Source: Mycobacterium paraseoulense
GTDB lineage: Bacteria; Actinomycetota; Actinomycetes; Mycobacteriales; Mycobacteriaceae
Length of the DNA stretch: 64,000 nt
Direction: 5' to 3'
Assembly: GCF_010731655.1 (NCBI RefSeq)
Contig: NZ_AP022619.1
Span: forward strand, 2,232,001-2,296,000
Positions 29,499 to 40,668 of this stretch are shown here, piece by piece. The notes under the pieces are model-generated. The model saw only the letters and a list, made by a program, of their open reading frames with translations. It was not told the DNA's origin and did no database searches. Numbering within the stretch: position 1 is the first letter of the stretch; every line of letters starts with the position of its first letter. Made by a program: the position numbers and the translations under genes.

Positions 29499-31171
29499 CG
29501 CCTCGCCCGGCGCTGATGCTGTTGCTGGAGCTGCTGTTCCTGTGGCGATTCGGTGGGTTGCGTCTGCGTCTGCGTCAGCCGCGGCGCGCCGTCGAGCACC
29601 GGATCGGAAATGGACTCGGGCAGCGAGCGCACGACCTCGGCCGCGCCGAGCTCCCGCTCGCCGCCGGACGCGCGCGAGGCCAGCACCCAGGTGTCCTTCG
29701 AGCCACCGCCCTGACTGGAATTCACCACCCGCGAGCCCTCGACCAGGGCCACCCGGGTCAGCCCGCCGGGCAGCACCCACACGTCATCGCCGTCGTTGAC
29801 GGCGAACGGCCGCAGGTCGACGTAGCGGGGTGCCAGGGTGTCGCCGATCTGCGTCGGCACGGTCGACAGTTCCATCATCGGCTGGGCGATCCAGCTGCGC
29901 GGGTCGTCGCGGACCTTCTTGGCGACGGTGGCCAGCTCCTTGTCGGATGCGTCCGGCCCGAACACGATGCCGTAGCCGCCCGATCCCTCGACCGGCTTGA
30001 GGACCAACTCGTCGATGCGGTCCAGTACCTCTTCCCGTTCGTCATCGAGCCAGCACCGGTACGTCTCGACGTTGGCCAGCAGCGGCTTCTCCCCCAGGTA
30101 GTACTCGATCATGGTCGGCACATAGGTGTAGACGAGCTTGTCGTCGCCCACACCGTTGCCGATGGCGCTGGAGACCACGACGTTCCCGGCACGCGCGGCG
30201 TTGACCAGGCCGGCCACCCCCAGCACCGAGTCGGCGCGGAACTGCAGCGGGTCCAGGAACGCGTCATCGATGCGCCGGTAGATGACGTCGACCTGCACCT
30301 CGCCGTCGGTGGTGCGCATGTAGACCTGGTTGTCCCGGCAGAACAGGTCGCGACCTTCGACCAGCTCGACGCCCATCTGGCGGGCCAGCAGCGAATGCTC
30401 GAAGTACGCCGAGTTGTACACGCCCGGGGTCAGCACCACCACCGTCGGGTCGGCCTCGTTGGTGGCCGCGGAATTGCGCAGGGCACGCAGCAGGTGCGAC
30501 GCGTAGTCGTCGACGGCACGCACCCGGTGCGTGGCGAACAGGTTCGGGAAGACCCGCGCCATGGTCCGCCGGTTCTCCATGACATAGGACACGCCCGACG
30601 GCGAGCGCAGGTTGTCCTCGAGGACGCGGAAGTTGCCCTTCTCGTCGCGGATCAGGTCGATGCCGGCGACATGGATGCGGACGCCGTTCGGCGGGACGAT
30701 GCCCATCGCCTCGCGGTGGAAATGCTCGCAGGAAGTGATGAGGCGGCGCGGGATGATGTCGTCGTTCAGAATTTCCTGGTCGCCGTAGATGTCGTCGAGA
30801 TACATCTCGAGCGCCTTGACGCGCTGGATGATGCCGCGCTCCAATCGGCTCCACTCGGCAGCGGAGATCACCCGCGGAACAAGGTCGAGCGGAAACGGGC
30901 GTTCCTGACCCGACAGCGAGAACGTGATGCCCTGGTCGATGAACGCGCGGCCCAGCGCTTCGGCGCGGGCCTGGAGCTCCGAGGCGTCGGACGGCGCGAG
31001 CTCGGCGTAGATGCCCTTGTAGGGACCCCGGACGGTGCCCTGCGCGTCGAACATCTCGTCGAAGGCCATCGAATAGGTGTCCGACGACGTGTTGTAGCCG
31101 CCAAAGATGTGCTCGGCGCGCGCAGCGCGCAACCCCCGCCTGGTTTCCTCAAGCTGGCTCGGAAGACTCAC
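29495..31171 (-). CDS. Circularly permuted ATP-grasp peptide-ligase-type protein (Rv2411c-like)
   Basis: A 558-residue protein of the circularly permuted ATP-grasp family; characteristic segments are VLEDNLRSPSGVSYVMENR, VVLTPGVYNSAYFEHSLLA and LKPVEGSGGYGIVFGPDA. ATP-grasp enzymes join a carboxylate to an amine through an acyl phosphate. The C-terminal 30 residues are unusual, rich in Gln and Thr (TQTQTQP, QEQQLQQQHQ), and probably disordered. GTG start at 31171 without a clear ribosome-binding site. It leads the operon with the Alpha-E and transglutaminase-like genes and diverges from rpsT. Confidence 0.88.
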   Translation of the reverse strand: MSLPSQLEETRRGLRAARAEHIFGGYNTSSDTYSMAFDEMFDAQGTVRGPYKGIYAELAPSDASELQARAEALGRAFIDQGITFSLSGQERPFPLDLVPRVISAAEWSRLERGIIQRVKALEMYLDDIYGDQEILNDDIIPRRLITSCEHFHREAMGIVPPNGVRIHVAGIDLIRDEKGNFRVLEDNLRSPSGVSYVMENRRTMARVFPNLFATHRVRAVDDYASHLLRALRNSAATNEADPTVVVLTPGVYNSAYFEHSLLARQMGVELVEGRDLFCRDNQVYMRTTDGEVQVDVIYRRIDDAFLDPLQFRADSVLGVAGLVNAARAGNVVVSSAIGNGVGDDKLVYTYVPTMIEYYLGEKPLLANVETYRCWLDDEREEVLDRIDELVLKPVEGSGGYGIVFGPDASDKELATVAKKVRDDPRSWIAQPMMELSTVPTQIGDTLAPRYVDLRPFAVNDGDDVWVLPGGLTRVALVEGSRVVNSSQGGGSKDTWVLASRASGGERELGAAEVVRSLPESISDPVLDGAPRLTQTQTQPTESPQEQQLQQQHQRRARR

Positions 31172-31317
31172 TTTTTAGATGCTGCCTCAAATTGGCGTTA
31201 TGGCAGCCCACGGGTTCCCGTTTTGGGAGAAAACGTAACCGACTGATAACCTGGGCAGTCGCTGTGGTGATTTCCGGCGCCTGAAACAAACGTCGAAGCG
31301 GAGAAGGAACTAAAAGC

Positions 31318-31578
31318 GTGGCCAACATCAAGTCGCAGCAGAAGCGCAATCGCACCAACGAGCGCGCTCGACTGCGCAACAAGTCGGTGAAGTCTTCGCT
31401 TCGCACCGCCGTGCGCGCGTTCCGCGAGGCCGCCCACGCCGGCGATAAGGACAAGGCCACGGAGTTGCTCGCGGCGACCACCCGCAAGCTGGACAAGGCG
31501 GCCAGCAAGGGCGTGATCCACAAGAATCAGGCGGCCAACAAGAAGTCGGCCCTGGCGCGAGCGCTCAACCAGCTCTGA
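31318..31578 (+). CDS. rpsT: 30S ribosomal protein S20
   Basis: An 86-residue basic, helical protein nearly identical to M. tuberculosis S20 (Rv2412) as I remember it: [20 protein letters not shown] at the start and [20 protein letters not shown] at the end. It binds 16S rRNA early in small-subunit assembly. The start is GTG at 31318, with ribosome-binding site agaagga upstream. It is divergent from the ATP-grasp gene and converges on holA with a hairpin at the junction. Confidence 0.97.
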   Translation: MANIKSQQKRNRTNERARLRNKSVKSSLRTAVRAFREAAHAGDKDKATELLAATTRKLDKAASKGVIHKNQAANKKSALARALNQL

Positions 31579-31594
31579 GCCCCCCGCGGGCTCA
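31576..31594. terminator. Bidirectional hairpin between rpsT and holA
   Basis: TGAGCCC and GGGCTCA form a perfect 7-base-pair stem around a 5-base loop. The left arm starts with the rpsT stop codon and the right arm, read on the minus strand, starts with the holA stop codon. There is no T-tract, which is common for mycobacterial terminators, so efficiency is uncertain. Confidence 0.55.
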
Positions 31595-32569
31595 CCGGCC
31601 CCGGTGGGCGGCCAGCTCGGCCACCTTCCTGACCGCCGATTCCAGCGCGTAATCCGCGTCCGCCACGGCCCCTTTGACGTTGGCGTTGAGCGCCGCCACC
31701 ACCTTCATCGCCGCCGCCACACTGTCGCGCGACCAATACCGCGCCTGCTTCTGGGCCTTCTGCACCCGCCACGGCGGCATCCCCAGCTGCGACGCCAGCC
31801 GGTAGGGATCGCCGGACAGCGGGCCGACCCGGCCGATCGTGTGGACCGCTTCGGCCAGCGCGTCGGCCAGCACCACCAGCGGCTCACCGCGCATCATCGC
31901 CCATCGCAGCGCCTCGGCGGCCCCCGCGACGTCGCCGGCCACCGCCTTGTCCGCGATGTCGAACCCCTTCACCTCGGCTTTGCCGCTGTGGTAGCGGCGC
32001 ACCGCGGCCGCGTCGACGATCCCCCCGGTGTCGGCGACGAGCTGCGAACAAGCGGCCGCCAGCTCCCGCACGTCGGACCCGACCGCGTCCAGCATGGCGG
32101 TCACGGTGTCCTCGTCGACCTTGACCCGCAGCGCGCGAAACTCCTTGCGCACGAAGTCGATCCGCTCACTGGCCTTGCTGATTCGCGCACAGGGATGCAC
32201 GACGGCGCCCAGCGACTGCAACTCGGCGGCCAGCGCCTTGGCCCGCCCGCCGCCCGAATGCACGACCACCAGTGTCGTGCCCAGCGGGACGTCGGCCGCG
32301 GCCGAGGCGATCACCGCGGCCGCCTCCTTGCCCGCGTCGCCGGCGGCCTCGAGCACGACGATGCGCTCGTCACCGAACAGTGACGGGCTCAGCAGTTCGG
32401 CGAGCTCGTAGGTGCTGACGTCACCCGCCCGCATCCGGCTGACCGGAACGTCGGCGTCGTTCGTGGAGCCGGCCCGCTGGCGCGCCAACCGCAACACGTC
32501 GGCCACCGCCCGCTCGACCAGCAGCTCCTCGTCTCCCAGGACCAGGTGCAGCGGCGAATCCTCGTTCAC
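31592..32569 (-). CDS. holA: DNA polymerase III delta subunit
   Basis: A 325-residue clamp-loader delta subunit, matching Rv2413c. It starts with the conserved [16 protein letters not shown] and ends in the helical collar domain ([17 protein letters not shown]). In the clamp loader it opens the beta sliding clamp. GTG start at 32569. It lies downstream of comEC with a 26-base gap in a comEA-comEC-holA unit, the usual actinobacterial order. Confidence 0.94.
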   Translation of the reverse strand: MNEDSPLHLVLGDEELLVERAVADVLRLARQRAGSTNDADVPVSRMRAGDVSTYELAELLSPSLFGDERIVVLEAAGDAGKEAAAVIASAAADVPLGTTLVVVHSGGGRAKALAAELQSLGAVVHPCARISKASERIDFVRKEFRALRVKVDEDTVTAMLDAVGSDVRELAAACSQLVADTGGIVDAAAVRRYHSGKAEVKGFDIADKAVAGDVAGAAEALRWAMMRGEPLVVLADALAEAVHTIGRVGPLSGDPYRLASQLGMPPWRVQKAQKQARYWSRDSVAAAMKVVAALNANVKGAVADADYALESAVRKVAELAAHRGR

Positions 32570-32595
32570 CCCACGATGGTGTCACGACGGACCGA

Positions 32596-34191
32596 CTACG
32601 CGGGATCCAGCAGCCTGGACAACCACCAGGCCAGCGCGCAGAGCGCCGCCGCCCCTGCGCCCAAGACGACGGCGCCACCAAACCTGCGGCGGCCGCGCAG
32701 CCGCACGACCGCCACGAGGACCAGCGCCGTCACCCCGGCGACCAGCAGGGCTCCGGGGAGCCCGGACGGGACGGGCAGCGTCGCCGCGGGCACACCGGCC
32801 GACCATCGCGCCACCCTGATCACCCACCACAGCTCGGGGCCGGTGAAGCGGATCAACAACTGCGCGCCGGACGGCCACGGCACGCTCAAGACGGCCGCCG
32901 CGCTGCCCAGCACGGTGATCGGCGCTATCACCGGCGCGGCCGCGAGGTTGGCGCCCACCGCCACCAGGCTGACCCGCCCCGAGATACCGGCCACCAGCGG
33001 CGCGGTCACCACGTGCGCTGCCGTGGCGACGGAGAGCGCGTCGGCGAGCGGCCGGGGCCAACCCCGCCCCACCAGCCGCCGCGACCACACCGGCGCGATG
33101 ACGACCAACGCCGCAGTCGCGACCACGGACAGCGCGAAGCCGACGTCGACGGCCAGCTGGGGCGCCATCGCCAGCAAACCCAGCACCGCGGCGCACAGCG
33201 CCGGGATCGCTTGCCGCCGCCGCGAGAACAGCATCCCCGCCAGCGCGATGGCGCCCATCACCGCCGCCCGCAACACGCTCGCCGTCGGCTGCACCACGAC
33301 GACGAACGCGACCAGTGTCAGCGCGGCGAGGACGACGGCCGCCCGCGGGCCGATCAATCGCGCCGAGAACACCACGGCGGCACAGACGATGGTCACGTTG
33401 GCGCCCGACACCGCCATCAGGTGGGTCATCCCCGCCGCGCGAAAATCGCGGTCGGTCTCGGCGGTGACCGCCGAGGTGTCACCCAGAACCAGGGCGGGCA
33501 GCATGGCCGCCTGCTCGCCGGGCAACGCGCCGCGGACGGCGGCGGCGAACCGGCCGCGCACCGTGTGGGCCGCCCGGTGCACGGCGCCGGCGGTGCCCGC
33601 GGTCGGCCGGCCCGACGCGTTGAGCACCGCGACGGTGAGATCCCGGCGGGTCGGTCGGCCGATCCGCGCGGTGAACCGCACCGGACGGCCCACCATCAGT
33701 CCGTCGGCGTCCGATGCGAAGTCCGCGGCCCGGGCGAAGACGACCACCCGTCCGGCAATCCGCGCGTCGCGCAGGCGCTGCAGCTTGGCGCGGAACATCA
33801 GCCGTCCGCGACCCAGCGACACCGGGCTCTCGGTGGGAGTGACCGTCACCGGGGCGGCCGTCCCGAAGGCCGCCGTGATCGGGTGGCGAGCTACCCCTTC
33901 CGCGCGCAGCGCGACCGCCAACCCGAACCCCGCGCCGATGATCCCGACCGCGACCAGGCCGGCGCTGACGGCGCCCAGCCGCCGGGTCTCGCCCTGCCCG
34001 CGCGCCGCGTGCCACGCCAGCGCGCCCGAGGCGGCGGCCAACACCACACACCCGGCCGCCAGCACCCGGCCGATCGGCCACCAGATCCCGGCGGCGGTCA
34101 CCACCCAGCAGGTGAGCGCGGCCGGCACCAGGCGGGCGTCGACACGCGCCGCCCCCGACGCGACGACGCCCAAACCGTGGGTGTCAGACAC
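32596..34191 (-). CDS. comEC: ComEC/Rec2-type DNA-uptake channel family membrane protein
   Basis: A 531-residue polytopic membrane protein with an N-terminal DUF4131-like region and the ComEC competence domain (HLMAVSGANVTIVCAAVVF is its hallmark). Like the M. tuberculosis protein (Rv2414c), it has no C-terminal metallo-beta-lactamase domain. I chose GTG at 34191, inside the end of comEA (8-base overlap), which gives the start VSDTHGLGVV; the 62 extra upstream codons are out-of-frame comEA. ComEC moves single-stranded DNA across the membrane in competent bacteria; function in mycobacteria is unproven. Confidence 0.9.
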   Translation of the reverse strand: MSDTHGLGVVASGAARVDARLVPAALTCWVVTAAGIWWPIGRVLAAGCVVLAAASGALAWHAARGQGETRRLGAVSAGLVAVGIIGAGFGLAVALRAEGVARHPITAAFGTAAPVTVTPTESPVSLGRGRLMFRAKLQRLRDARIAGRVVVFARAADFASDADGLMVGRPVRFTARIGRPTRRDLTVAVLNASGRPTAGTAGAVHRAAHTVRGRFAAAVRGALPGEQAAMLPALVLGDTSAVTAETDRDFRAAGMTHLMAVSGANVTIVCAAVVFSARLIGPRAAVVLAALTLVAFVVVVQPTASVLRAAVMGAIALAGMLFSRRRQAIPALCAAVLGLLAMAPQLAVDVGFALSVVATAALVVIAPVWSRRLVGRGWPRPLADALSVATAAHVVTAPLVAGISGRVSLVAVGANLAAAPVIAPITVLGSAAAVLSVPWPSGAQLLIRFTGPELWWVIRVARWSAGVPAATLPVPSGLPGALLVAGVTALVLVAVVRLRGRRRFGGAVVLGAGAAALCALAWWLSRLLDPA

Positions 34192-34870
34192 GGACCAGGG
34201 CGCGCAACTTCTCCAGCCGCGCCGGCCCGATGCCGTCGACTTCGGCGAGCTGGTCGACGCTGGTGAACTTGCCGTTGGCCTGTCGCCAGGCGACGATCGC
34301 GGCCGCCGTGACCGGGCCGACACCGGGCAAGCCGTCCAAGTCCTGCACGGTCGCGGTGTTGAGGTCGACCACGTCATCCACCCTCGGCTTCGCCGGTCCG
34401 GCCCCCGTGCGCGGTGGCTTCGACGTGGGCGTGGAGCCCGAAGCCACCGAGCTCCCCAGCGCCGCCGGCTGCCCGGGGACCGGGGCGAGTCCGACGACCC
34501 GCGTCGACGAGGGGATCTGTTCGATGTTCCGCCGACTGTCGTTCAGCCCGCGGTGGCGCGTCCGACCGCGCCCTGGCCCAGTGACCAGCGGGCTGTGGGC
34601 ACGCTCGCGGCGCAGGTCGGGGCTCGCGTCCCCGGACCTCGGCCGTCGACCGCCTTGCCCTCGTGGCAGGCCCACCACGTCACCACACCACCGGCCCCTC
34701 GGCCGACCAGCGTCCGCACGTGACGAGCACCCAGGACCGCCGGCGATCGCCAGCCCGATGACGCGCGACCGTTGCCCGGCCAGCCAGTCCTGCCACGCGT
34801 CTCCGATCGGGGGCGCACCATCGCGCGGGCAGCGATTCTGGTCCAGAGCGATTCTGGTCCCCGATGGCGA
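34184..34870 (-). pseudogene. comEA: ComEA-like DNA-binding protein, N-terminal part damaged
   Basis: The C-terminal 110 residues are clean: VVGLAPVPGQPAALGS, a proline-rich linker and a helix-hairpin-helix DNA-binding domain (VDLNTATVQDLDGLPGVGPVTAAAIVAW, ending EKLRALVRV). Upstream, a membrane-anchor-like stretch (DAWQDWLAGQRSRVIGLAIAGG) lies in the same frame, but the expected extracellular SLBB domain between the two cannot be read in any frame. The spacing, about 80 codons, is also shorter than in M. tuberculosis Rv2415c as I remember it. The gene therefore looks broken by frameshifts and probably a deletion. The left edge of the frameshift-rich island falls here. The upstream limit is approximate. 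Confidence 0.5.
34831..34860. repeat. 16-bp-period tandem direct repeat
   Basis: AGCGATTCTGGTCC occurs at 34831-34844 and again at 34847-34860, separated by AG. It lies at the approximate boundary between comEA and the broken hotdog gene, and may be a small duplication from repair or from an assembly error. Confidence 0.7.
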
Positions 34871-35733
34871 TCGCCGGGCCGACGTGACGGCCTTGTCCGC
34901 GTTCCCCTCGTCGTGCAGCATGCGCACGCCGACGCGTCCCGGGCCGCCCGATACGCGCTGCCCTCGACGCGGAAGGGGCCCACTTTGCCGCGTGACATGA
35001 ACATGACGTGCCAGCTGACCGACCTGCAGCTTTCGCGTGCCGGCGATGTCGGCGGCGAGATCGATCGCCGCGGTCTCGAGGACGACGTGTTGCGGTCCGA
35101 TGTGCAGCGCGGCATCCGGGAAGCGAGTTCGGTACTGAGCTCGGGTAGCACCCAGTAGCCGTCGGTGCGCCTGCTGGCGCCGAAGGCCCGCCAGAGCGGC
35201 GGCAGGTCCGGCGAGTCCTCGATCACCAGTTCCGTGCCCGAAACGTCCATCCGGCCCAGGCCTTCCGGCGGTGCCAGATCGCCCCGGGTGCCCGTCGTGC
35301 GGAACCGGCGATCCACCTACGGCCGGCGGACCTGCGTCGGCGTACGACGATCTTCTGCAGGCGCCCCGTGCAACCCATGGTGCGGCCCTGGTGCACGATG
35401 AAGACCGGAGCCGAGGATCTCGACTCGGTTGACGTCGTAGCCGGGGTCGATGATCTGAACCGACGCGATGACCGGGTTGGGGACCGCGACCATGTCCGTC
35501 TGGCAGCCCTCCGGGGAGAAGCATGGCCACGGGTGCCAGGATCCACTGATTCCCCGGCTGTGCGCATGGCCCGGCGGATGGTGACGGTGTCGTCGACCTC
35601 TCCGAGGTCCATCGAGGTGTTTGCGGCCGATGTAGCGGTAGCTGAGCAGGCCGGTCCAGCGTCGATACAGTTCGTCGCGGTAGGCCTCGGAGTCGCCCGC
35701 CAACTCGCGGATGTCACGAAGCTGGTCGCCCAA
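34870..35733 (-). pseudogene. Broken hotdog-fold acyl-CoA thioesterase-like gene
   Basis: Reassembling pieces from three frames gives one protein of roughly 290 residues. It starts MGDQLRDIRELAGDSEAYRD (TTG start at 35733, 12 bases after the acyl-CoA dehydrogenase stop), passes through VPNPVIASVQIIDPGYDVNRV and VSGTELVIEDSPDLPPLWRAF, and ends near FPDAALHIGPQHVVLETAAIDLA and VGPFRVEG. The pattern is that of a tandem hotdog (PaaI-like) thioesterase or hydratase. At least four frame changes are needed, near 35610, 35540, 35370 and 35110. The residues between breaks look well preserved. Confidence 0.55.
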
Positions 35734-35745
35734 TTCCGGCCCCCT

Positions 35746-36984
35746 TCAGGCTTTTCCGTGCCGCACCTGGTTGAACGGCACGCCACGGTCGGCGGCGTAT
35801 TCGCGCGGCAGGTTCAGGACCCGCTCCCCGATCACGTTGCGCGCCATCTCGGTGGTTCCGCCGCCGATGCTGGCGATCTGACGGCCCAGGTAGCGGACGC
35901 CGATGTCGAGCAGCCCCGCCTCGTCGTCGACCACGGCCGCCGGGCCGCGACGGCCAACGCGGTGTCGTTTTCGACGTCGTGCACCTCGGCCATGAACAGC
36001 CGGATGATCGATCCCGCGGCGGGCGGCAGGGATCCGTCGGTCACCGCGTGGAAGACATGCTCGCTGAGTTGTCCGTGCACGGCCCGATGGACCAGGGCCC
36101 TGCCCACCATCTCGCGGACTCGTTCGCTGCCGGCCTGGTTCGCCTTCTCGGCCACGGCCAGCAGGTCAACCGAAATGTCTTCAGCCTCAGCGATTCCCGG
36201 TCCGCTGGTGTATTCCGATCCGTCGCCCATACTGCGGCGTTCGTGGTAGAGCTGGCGCGACGCGACGTCCCAGCCCTTCCCCGGCTCCCCCACCACGGCG
36301 TCGTCGCCCACGTCGACGTCGTCGAAGAACTCCTCGCAGAACTCGACCGAGCCGTTGACCTGCTTGATGCGGTTGATCGTGACGCCGGGATGCCGCAGCG
36401 GCACCAGGAACATCGTCAGCCCTTCGTGTTTGGGCGCGTTCCAGTCAGTCCGGGCCAGGCACAGGCCGTAGTCGGCGGCGAACGCCCACGTGCTCCACGT
36501 CTTGGCGCCGTTGATGACCCACCGCCCGTCACGGCGGTCGGCGCGGTGAGGATGCCCGCCAGATCTGATCCCCACTGGGTTCGGACAGCAGCTGCAAGCA
36601 CTTCGTCGCCGCGCAACGCGGCCGCGATGTGCGTGCGCTTCTGCTCCTCGCTGCCCATGTCGAGGATCGTCGCGCAGCAGATGGCGAAAGAGGGAACGTT
36701 GAGCATCAGTGGCGTCTCGTAGGCCAGCGCCTCGGCATCGAACGCCTTCTTGTATTCGTAACCCAAGCCCAGGCCGCCGTATTCGCGCGGAAAGCAGATG
36801 CCGGCGAATCCGCCGTCGTACAGCTTCTTCTGCAGTTCGCGGGCGCGCTGCCAGGAGGTCAGTTCGTCGCGCTGCAGGACCATCGCGTCTCCGGAATCCA
36901 GCCGCGGCAGGTTCTCGGCCAGCCACGCCCTGGCCCGTCCCGGAATTCCTCAACCGACTCCGACGTCACCGGATGACCTCTCAT
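35746..36984 (-). pseudogene. Acyl-CoA dehydrogenase, frameshifted
   Basis: A FadE-type flavoprotein of about 400 residues when frames are joined. It starts MRGHPVTSESVEEFR (ATG 36984 or GTG 36969), then AWLAENLPRLD, WQRARELQKKLYDGGFAGICFPREYGGLG, INGAKTWSTWAFAADYGLCLART, GNGSVEF-like NGSVEFCEEFFDDVDV and GRQIASIGGGTTEMARNVIGERVL near the end. Breaks lie near 36934 (one G short in a G run, which restores the frame if added), 36560-36590 and 35935. It would oxidise acyl-CoAs in lipid or sterol breakdown. It is followed by the hotdog gene in one minus-strand unit. Confidence 0.75.
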
Positions 36985-37092
36985 TCGAGCGTCGACCTTG
37001 TGCTGGGCGACTGTACAGCAGCGCGCTGAGGCAGTCGAGACCCCGCCCTCGGCGAGGCGGCGCGTCCGCCGTCGGTAGTCTGCGGTCGACTC

Positions 37093-37882
37093 ATGACATC
37101 CCTTCGACGACGCCATCCGCCTCGAAGCGACGAGCACGCACGTGCGGCGCGGGCGCACCCATCCGGAATGGGCCAACATGGTGGGGCCCTTCGGCGGTAT
37201 CACCGCCGCCGTGATGCTGCGCGCCATCGAGTCGCAACCCGAGCGCGTCGGCGAGCCGCTGGCATTGACGGTCAACTACGCCGCGCCCATCGCCGACGGG
37301 GACTTCGACCTCTCACTTCGGGCCGCGCGCACCAACCGCACCAACCAGCACTGGATCGCCGAACTCAGCCAGGACGGCGGCGTCAAGACCAAACGGCGCT
37401 GTTCGCTGTGCGCCGCGACGGCTGGGCCGATACCGAGAGTGCCCCGCCGAGCGTGCCGGACCCGGAGCAGCTGCCTGCCACCGATCCGGGCCTGGTGCAA
37501 TGGACGAGCCTCTATGACATGCGGTACGTCGAAGGTCCGATGCCCGGCAAGAACGGGCAACCCAGCGCCTCCTCGACGACCACCTTGGGGTGCGCGACCG
37601 AGCCCAACGACCCGTCGACTACCCGGCGCTGGCCGCGCTGTGCGACATCTTCTACCCGCGGATCTTCCTGCGGCGCGGCCGCGTCATCCCGGCGGGGACG
37701 ATCTCGTTGACGACCTACTTCCACGCCGACCAGCAGCAACTCGACGGCGGGGCGACTTCGTGCTGTGCACCGCGCACGCCAACACATTCAGCGGTGGCTA
37801 CTTCGACCAGAGCGCCGAAGTGTGGGCACGGGACGGAGTGCTGCTGGCCACCACGCATCAGGTCGTCTACTTCAAAGGCTGA
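37093..37882 (+). pseudogene. Acyl-CoA thioesterase (TesB/4HBT-like), frameshifted
   Basis: Joined frames give a hotdog thioesterase of about 265 residues: THPEWANMVGPFGGITAAVML, then LALTVNYAAPIADGDFDLSL, DPEQLPATDPGLVQW, YPALAALCDIFYPRIF, and FVLCTAHANTFSGGYFDQSAEVW to the stop. The first codons (37093-37110) read correctly only if two C bases are restored. Further breaks are near 37390, 37590 and 37750. Such enzymes release CoA from acyl thioesters. It diverges from the acyl-CoA dehydrogenase gene, and the two probably served one lipid pathway. Confidence 0.7.
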
Positions 37883-37943
37883 GAGGTTTACACTTCGCCA
37901 GTGAAACGTCACGCCGGGATGCTCAGGAAAGAATCGAGGCGCA

Positions 37944-38468
37944 ATGACCGAGCGTGCGGAGCCCAGCGTCACCGAAGCGGACGCCGGCGCGCTGCTGGCC
38001 ATCGAATCCATCAAGCAGCTCAAGGCCCGCTACTGCCGGCACCTCGACGCCAAGGACTGGGCGGCGTGGCGAACCATCTTCACCGATGACTTCGTCAGCG
38101 ACACGGCCGAGCCGGCGGCAAGGTGATCGACGGTGCGGACGAGTTCGTGACCTTCACGCGCAGGGCCCTCGGGCGGCCGGGCCAGGCCACCGCCCACCAG
38201 GTGCATGCCCCCGAAATCACGCTCACGTCCCCGACGACCGCGCGCGGCGTGTGGGCGCTGCAGGACGTGGTTCGATTCGGCCCCGGCGTGACCCTGGTGG
38301 GCTACGGCCATTACCACGAGACCTACCAGAACATCGCCGGGCAGTGGTTCATCAAGAGCTCCAAGCTAACTCGACTGCGAGAGGATATCGTCACTCCGTG
38401 TTTTCCCTCTACGTCTCTGACCGAATCCGCCGGACGATCGGCCGAGTCGCCAATGTGGTGATGAGCCG

Positions 38469-38472
<4 letters not shown>
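37944..38472 (+). pseudogene. SnoaL-like (NTF2-fold) protein, frameshifted
   Basis: An NTF2-fold protein of about 175 residues: AIESIKQLKARYCRHLDAKD and WRTIFTDDFVSDTAEP, then after a break GADEFVTFTRRALG, TAHQVHAPEITL and YHETYQNIAGQWFIKSSKLTRLRED, and after a second break SLYVSDRIRRTIGRVANVVMSR. The first break, at 38114, is repaired by one G in GGCGGC; the second is near 38400. The family includes hydratases, isomerases and polyketide cyclases. The stop overlaps the epimerase start (ATGA). Confidence 0.7.
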
Positions 38473-40585
<2,113 letters not shown>

Positions 40586-40668
40586 GCCGTCATTGTGCGC
40601 TCAGCGACTTCGGGCCATGGGACGGGTACCGTTGCGCGAGTGCACCGCATCCGTCTCGCCGCGATCCG

